NCBI GenBank assembly: GCA_937911885.1
Contig: CALDPW010000075.1
Span: 1-5,091 of the forward strand
Length of the DNA: 5,091 bases
Source of the DNA: an uncultured Clostridia bacterium
GTDB lineage: Bacteria > Bacillota > Clostridia > Christensenellales > UBA1242
Reading direction: 5' to 3'
Shown here: positions 1-5,091 of the stretch, piece after piece
Position numbering within the stretch: position 1 is the stretch's first letter
Layout: each line of letters begins with the position of its first letter
Notes under the pieces: model-generated
What the model was told of the DNA's origin: nothing
Database searches by the model: none
Seen by the model: the letters and a program-made list of their open reading frames with translations, nothing else
Made by a program: the position numbers and the translations under genes

Positions 1-3000
1 GTTCAACTTGGTTAACTGCACCAACAATTGGAAGTGTTAATGATGTTAATTCTTCGCCATTAAATTGAGTTAAAATTTTAAATTTAGCATATTTAGAAGT
101 TGTGTCGTAAAGCACATAATCTTGTCTGCTATCATTATATATATATGTTCTAACTGAAACAAACTTAGATGCAAACAAGTCTCCACCATTACCACCTGTT
201 AATGAAATAATATTAGCAGGACTTCCTTTTGTGTATAATGGTTGATTTTGATCTTGTAGAACATATTGTTCACTAGTGATTGTTGTATTTACTCCACTAT
301 ATGTGTGACCAATTGTTGCATTTTCATCTTTTGTTGTGTCATAAGAACTACCTTCGGCATTGTTTCCATTAATAGCATACAATAACGAAGCATTAAGCTT
401 AATTGTGAACCAAGCAGAATCTCCTAACGATTCAAGAGCTGTTACGCCATCAGCAAATCCGGCAATAAACTTAACTCTAACAGCAATAGTAATTGCTGAG
501 CTGATTGATTCGGTGTTAAGTATTCCCTTTTTAATATTGTTCTTTTGTTCTTCTGATGTGAATAAACTGTTGAACAATTCAATTTCATCAATTACATCTT
601 CGTAATATTCTAAACTAATTAATTGATATAACAATCCACTCTTGTTTCCATTAGCATCAATAGTTTGATCTGTTAAATCTTCTACTGAAACATCTTGGCC
701 TGTAGTTGCGTTTGTAATTGTTATAAATGTTGAAGGGTCTTGTCCATATTTGTTAAATAAATCAACAATTGAACCCGAAGTTTCTTCAACGTTTCCATCA
801 ACATTTAAGCTTATTATATAGCCGGCAATAACTTGAATAGAAATTTGGATTCCATCAATAGCATTAACTTCGTATTCGGTATATGTTCCATCACCATTTG
901 ATAGGTAATAATACATTTTTAAGTTAATGGTTTTTGCTTCGAATACATTAGCAGGAGTGAATATTGTTTTTGGAGTTTTTTCGGTTATTGTTCCATCTGC
1001 AGCTTTAACTCTAATTGCAGTTGCAGCAGCAGCTGGTTGTGTGTTTGCATAAGTAGAACTATTTGCATCAACTTCAAAGCTTACAATTTGATCTTGCCAT
1101 ACACCTGAAATTTCACGTTGAGCTTTATATTGTGTTGCTAAGTCAATTTGTCCATTATTTGCCTTTGTTGTGCTTGTTACCAAGTTAGAAGCAGGTTTTA
1201 TCAAGTTAACTGAACTCTTTACTATAATATTATAGGTTTGAGCTCTGCCACCAAATGGTGAAGAAATTGAAAGAACTGCATCGGTATCGGTTGTAATATA
1301 ATCAGCATATAAGAACAACTTGCCATCTGATGTTGGCATTGCACTTGATACTTTGTTTCCATTTTCATCTAAGAAATAAATTGGAGCTCTTGCAATATCA
1401 CTGTTTGCAACAGTATATGTGCAATATTTTGCAAGTTTATTATCGGTATCAAGGTTTGCTATAACTCTATATTTTCTGTAAAGTTGATTACCTGAGCCAT
1501 CAACTTCTTGAATATAGTTGTCACCTACCAATCTGTAAACAGGCAAGCCTGATTCGCTAGTTGGTGTTAAATTTTGTAATAAATCTACTGATTCGCCACC
1601 TGTTAATACAAGAGCGCTCTTTTCGCCAACATTATTAACAACTAAAATATCATTGCCACCAGCATCTTTCTTTTCGGTGTAGAATTCATAAACCACACTG
1701 CTTTGAATTAGAGTTAAATCTAACGAGCTGTTAAGTTGTTGAATGTATCCTGCATTTGTTTGATACAAACCTAATGTGCAAGTTAATTTAACCTCAACGC
1801 CAGTTTGTGAACCTTTTTTAATGTCAATAATTGGTTTAAAGAAGTAATATACATCCGGATTTCCATCATTATCGTTATCATCTGGATTTCCATCATTATC
1901 AAGATCTTGGGTTGTGGATTCAATTACTGTTCTAACAGTTATATAATCCGAATTACTTTCGCCCATTTTTGTTAAGCTGCCATCTGCAAATGTTACATGC
2001 CAATTCACCCCAATGGTGCTACCATTATTTGGATTAAATACACGATTTATGTAACCATTTACATATTTTGAATTAGCATAGCTTGAATCAATTTTGTCGC
2101 CATATGATCCATCTGTGTTAATTAAATCGTTAGAATAATCTAAATCAATTCCAAATTCTCTTTCGGAATTAACCATTGTTCCATCAGATGCTGCTGTGCT
2201 AGCTCTCCATTCAATACCAGTAAGTGATGTTATTTGAGGTCTTAAAATAAATGTATTAGCATAAACAAAACTTTCTTCTTGTGGTTCAACTGGTTCAGCT
2301 TCAGGATCACCTGGATCCATACCAGGATCATTTTTAGTAAATGTTTCGGTAAAGTTTGTTTTAATATCAAACTCTGTTATTGTTGCATAGTTAACTTTCA
2401 TGTTAACTGTTGATCTTTGTTGACTTAACACGCCGTCTAACAATCCAACACCTTTTGCATATAAGTCTAATGTTCCGGTGTTAGAGTTTGTTGCTGTTTT
2501 ATCGATTAGTGCATTAATATCAATTTCCCACAAACCAGTTGTTCCGTTTACTCTAAACGAATCTGCAAGTGGAAGTTCAATGTATTGTCTAACACTGCTT
2601 ACATTAATTTTAACCAATCTTTCAGCTTCTGCTCTATTCATGGCATATCTAATGTTTGATAAGTAATCAACGCCATCGTCACTTGGATATGCAGCTGTGT
2701 TAACAGCACCATCTGGAGCTAGAATATAACCTGTTGCATATAATGTATAAGCTTCGTCAGCTAACAATTTAACTTGAGGTATTAGCTCTCCACCAGTGGT
2801 TGGAACGTTTCGTAAATCATATGTAGGAACGTCTAATGAATTGTTTTGAGTATAGAAGTTAACATTTTCCAAATAATATTCGGTTGTTAATTCTAGATAT
2901 GTTGCAGAACTTAAATTTGATGTTCTAGCAATAATTACATAGTTGGTAAAGTTTTGGTTTAAAACATAGTCATGAGTTGATGAATCATATACATATTGTG

Positions 3001-5091
3001 CTTCACCATTGTTATCAACAGCAAAACCTTCGTGGTTGGTTTTTACTACTGCTGCAAAAATTCTTAAAGGATCATTGTCGGAATAAACATTGCTTGCATT
3101 AATTGCTTCAAGTATTGTTTTTCCACCTTCGGTATAAGCAATTTCGTATGCCGAAATTGTATCGCCACTTTCAGTAGGCATTTGATATGCTCTTGCACTA
3201 CCAGTGTTGCTTAATTTAATTTTAAAGTAATCACTTCTTGCCATTCCATCACTAGATAATGTTTTTGCTGATTCGGTATCAACAAACCATTTAACCATGT
3301 TATAGGTTGGCACTTGATTGTTTTGACCAACTAAATTATAAGCATTTTCAGTTAATTCTTGTTTATGAACGGCTGTTCCAATTTGTTGATTGTTAACAAC
3401 CATTGTTGTGTTAATTCCATGATCTGTTTTAAAATCGAAACTTGCAATGGCAACCTCGGTTATATCAACTGAAAAATCGTGATATATACAATCATCAGTG
3501 TAAGCACCATTTATATTTTTTGGAAGATAAACTCTTAATCTAACATTGCGAACTTTGTCTTCTGCACTAACAGGGTTAATACATGTTAACTTCCAAATTG
3601 GTTGTTCTAAATTAGATGGATTTTCAATTTCGAACACATAATTGTTTAAATCAAATTGTTCGTATTCATCAGTGCTAGATGGACCATTGTTCATAATGCA
3701 CATAAGTTTTAATTCACGCATTCTATAAACAAGATCGGCACTACTAAAATCAATTGTGTTAGTTGGGTTAAGAGTTAAACCAAACATGTTCATTAATTCG
3801 GTATCATTTAATTGAACCGGTGTTCCATGTAATGCAAATTTAACAGGTTCACCACTTGCCAAACTTGATGACATGCTTGCTACTTCAATTGTTTCAATGT
3901 TGTAATCTTTTGAAACTTCAACAAACAAATAATATATTGCAGCTTCATATTCTTGGTTAATATCATTAATAACAACTTTGTTTTCACCAGTTGTTGCATC
4001 AGTTTGTGTTACCGATTCAATAAATGCTGCACCACTATTAAATGTTGTGTTTTGATATGTAAATGAACGGGTGTCGGAAATAATATAAGTTTTGTATTTA
4101 TCTACATATGCACTAAGATCGCTAAAGAATTGAGCTCTGCCACCTTCAACTTGATATTTAGCATCAGTTAAAGAAATATAATCTTCTTGCATTTCGTATG
4201 TTCTTAATGCTTTAGCTGTTAATGTTACAGGTCTGTCTGTGCTACTATAAGCAATAGCTTCAAACATTAAGTAATTAACAGGTGCACCCAAATCAATTGT
4301 TTGACCGTTATATATATGAGTTCTAGTGGTTAGGAATGGATCATGGTCGTGTGCAATATAATCTGGACAATAAAAACCACTACCTTGAACACCTGTGCCA
4401 TTGTTTTTTACCTCTAAATTTGAAGGGATAGCACTAGTTAATGTAATATTTTTATAAGCAGTTGATAAATTAACGCTTGGATAAATTGCATTTTTTGGAT
4501 CTGTGAAAGCATAGAATTTAATATCTTGCGAACCAGAAGTTAATTCCTTGCCATCAAAATTGGAAACTAATTTTAATCCATTTGTTGGAATTGGAACATC
4601 TACTAAAACTTGCAAATTCTGTTCGGTTGAAACTAATTGTGTTTTTGCTTGTAGTATTACTTCACCACCAATATTAACCCCATTAGCATTTTTTACCACT
4701 TCAACAGTAAATTCTTCACCAGCCTTTACTTTTGCAGGAAACTTTAAAATACCGGTTGCATTTGGAACAACTAGTTTAAGATCTAAATCTAATACATTTG
4801 CGTTTGCAGGTGTATAATTAATTTTAGCTTTAAAGTTATCTACAACTCTGATTGTTGATGGATTATCGTTTTCGGTTGTAAATTCAGTTTCCCAGCTAAG
4901 TGTTTCGATTTGAATAGGATCTGTGTTAAACACACCAGATATTGCAGCAATTGCAACTGCAACACCAAACAAACCAATAATGCTTGCTAGGCCAATTCCT
5001 AATATTTTAAAAAGACGACCAACAACGCTGGTTTTCTTTTTTCCTTCTTCAACAGGTTTGGTTGATTTGGATTCGTCTTTTTTTGTGTCTT
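1..5091 (-). CDS. Giant membrane-anchored surface protein, partial at both ends
   Basis: One minus-strand frame (codons 5089 to 2, 1,696 residues) has no stop, while the other frames are repeatedly interrupted. No Met lies before the membrane segment, so the start is beyond 5091; the stop is beyond position 1. Order of parts: Lys-rich cytoplasmic tail (1-28), hydrophobic segment (29-54), then a long predicted exterior rich in Asn, Thr, Ser, Tyr and Asp with alternating beta-strand-like patterns. An acidic Pro-rich linker lies at 919-939 and a DxDxDG tandem at 1064-1079. There are only six Cys (241, 464, 503, 534, 1104, 1223) and eight Trp, all TGG. No LPxTG motif or recognisable catalytic domain is visible. 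The architecture resembles multi-domain Ig-like surface proteins of low-GC Gram-positive bacteria. Adhesin or stalk function is inferred; I do not recognise a named family. The reading frame is very secure and the function is not. Confidence 0.96.
173..199 (-). repeat. TGGxxxDL motif, copy 3
   Basis: Residues 1631-1639 read TGGNGGDLF. They are preceded by a hydrophobic strand (N-I-I-S-L), as in copy 1 (A-L-V-L). The module following it continues to the left edge of the window and is cut off there. The nucleotide word for L-T-G-G is nearly the same in copies 1 and 3 (1595-1606 and 191-202 differ at one base). Confidence 0.35.
755..781 (-). repeat. TSGxxxDL motif, copy 2
   Basis: Residues 1437-1445 read TSGSIVDLF. 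They align without gaps to the motif at 1163-1171 (shared T, G, V, D, L) and at 1631-1639 (shared T, G, D, L, F). As in copy 1, a loop containing Pro follows and then a hydrophobic strand (F-I-T-I-T). It is read as the start of another diverged module. Confidence 0.35.
1577..1603 (-). repeat. TGGxxxDL motif, copy 1
   Basis: Residues 1163-1171 read TGGESVDLL and are followed by a Pro/Ser/Gly loop. The same pattern recurs without gaps at residues 1437-1445 and 1631-1639. It probably marks the first strands of an Ig-like module. The residues after it (about 1172-1223) include Y-R-K-Y and A-K-Y-C strands typical of a beta-sandwich. The module assignment is inferred from the repeated pattern. Confidence 0.35.
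1853..1906 (-). repeat. Tandem DNDGNPD calcium-loop repeat (two 9-residue units)
   Basis: Residues 1064-1070 and 1073-1079 are both DNDGNPD, with a period of nine codons (27 nt). The second copy is preceded by D1071-N1072, giving a DxDxDG core. The nucleotide copies at 1880-1900 and 1853-1873 differ only at the third base of the Pro codon, which suggests a recent in-frame duplication. Acidic DxDxDG loops are the calcium-binding pattern of thrombospondin type 3, EF-hand and dockerin-like repeats. With only two units this may be a small calcium-stiffened linker. Calcium binding is inferred. Confidence 0.65.
2273..2335 (-). other. Acidic Pro/Glu/Asp interdomain linker
   Basis: Residues 919-939 are K-N followed by a run built of DPG, DP, EAEP, VEP and QEE steps. 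The run lacks aromatic residues and is unlike the beta-rich sequence on both sides. Such stretches usually form extended hinges between folded domains. It lies just past the middle of the visible protein and may mark a boundary between two arrays of modules. Confidence 0.7.
4592..4921 (-). other. First extracellular beta-sandwich-like module
   Basis: Residues 57-166 follow the membrane segment directly. They show alternating hydrophobic strands separated by Asn/Thr/Gly/Pro turns. A segment with AGEEFTVEVV (around residues 120-130) and a later GGEVILQAKT fit the strand pattern of bacterial immunoglobulin-like (Big-type) domains. The end is set at the V-D-V-P run (163-166), after which a Pro/Thr-rich turn begins the next section. 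The fold is inferred from the pattern only; no profile match was made. Confidence 0.4.
4928..5005 (-). other. Single N-terminal transmembrane segment or signal anchor
   Basis: Residues 29-54 are uninterrupted hydrophobic and small residues (Ile, Leu, Gly, Ala, Val, Phe). They are preceded by R25/K28 and followed by N55-T56-D57. At least 28 residues precede the segment, which favours an uncleaved type II (N-in, C-out) anchor. The small-residue stretch A44-V45-A46-I47-A48-A49 could also present an AxA-type signal peptidase site, so cleavage cannot be excluded. I see no second strongly hydrophobic segment in the rest of the visible protein. Confidence 0.85.
5006..5089 (-). other. Charged N-terminal cytoplasmic tail
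   Basis: Residues 1-28 of the visible protein are rich in Lys, Glu, Asp, Ser and Thr, with a KKK cluster at 17-19 and R25 and K28 just before the hydrophobic segment. By the positive-inside rule this stretch should stay in the cytoplasm. It begins in mid-protein at the window edge, so its true length is unknown. It contains a run of seven A (minus strand, 5078-5084) and one of six A (5037-5042) coding for lysines. Confidence 0.7.

Noticed and set aside
130..147. TATATATAT tract resembling a promoter element
   Set aside because: It encodes the T-Y-I-Y segment of the main frame (residues 1648-1651); a similar tract at 4309-4317 encodes H-I-Y. No -35 partner or gene follows.
360..605. Plus-strand open frame of 81 codons
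   Set aside because: It lies wholly antisense to the long minus-strand gene, has no convincing ribosome binding site, and its protein has no recognisable features.
1012..1036. GCA/GCT microsatellite-like run
   Set aside because: It is only a short Ala-rich stretch (four Ala in a row after Q-P) with mixed codons, too short to call a repeat locus.
2478..2666. Plus-strand open frame of 62 codons with hydrophobic patches
   Set aside because: It is antisense to the main gene; the hydrophobic look comes from the complement of Asn/Lys/Asp codons.
4548..4817. Plus-strand open frame of 89 codons
   Set aside because: It is antisense to the first extracellular module, with biased Ser/Thr/Phe composition expected from reading the opposite strand.
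5078..5084. Poly-T run as a possible terminator
   Set aside because: No GC-rich hairpin precedes it, and it lies inside the coding frame as Lys codons.

Overview
The whole window lies inside a single protein-coding gene on the minus strand. One reading frame (codons from 5089 down to 2) stays open for 1,696 codons with no stop. Both ends of the gene lie outside the window: there is no start codon before the N-terminal membrane segment at the right edge, and no stop codon at the left edge. I found no other gene, RNA gene, mobile element, CRISPR array, promoter or terminator.

The visible protein begins with a charged, Lys-rich cytoplasmic-type stretch. A glycine- and alanine-rich hydrophobic segment follows, then more than 1,600 residues of predicted extracellular sequence. 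That sequence is rich in Asn, Thr, Ser, Val, Tyr and Asp and looks like a chain of beta-sandwich (immunoglobulin-like) modules. Two short special elements sit in the middle: an acidic Pro/Glu/Asp linker (residues 919-939) and a tandem DxDxDG-type calcium-loop repeat (residues 1064-1079). A short motif, T[G/S]GxxxDL[F/L], recurs three times in the C-terminal third. Residues are numbered from the first complete codon in the window (5087-5089 = residue 1), so the true numbers are larger.

The DNA is AT-rich, with AGA-dominated arginine and TTA-dominated leucine codons. All eight tryptophans I read are TGG, and no TGA occurs in frame, so the standard code (or at least one without TGA=Trp) applies. 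This fits a low-GC Gram-positive lineage, for example a gut-associated Bacilli/Mollicutes-like bacterium (Acholeplasma- or RF39-type), and argues against Mycoplasma or Spiroplasma. The taxonomic call is an inference.

The likely role is a very large membrane-anchored surface protein, possibly an adhesin or structural stalk. No catalytic domain is recognisable, and I cannot assign a named family.
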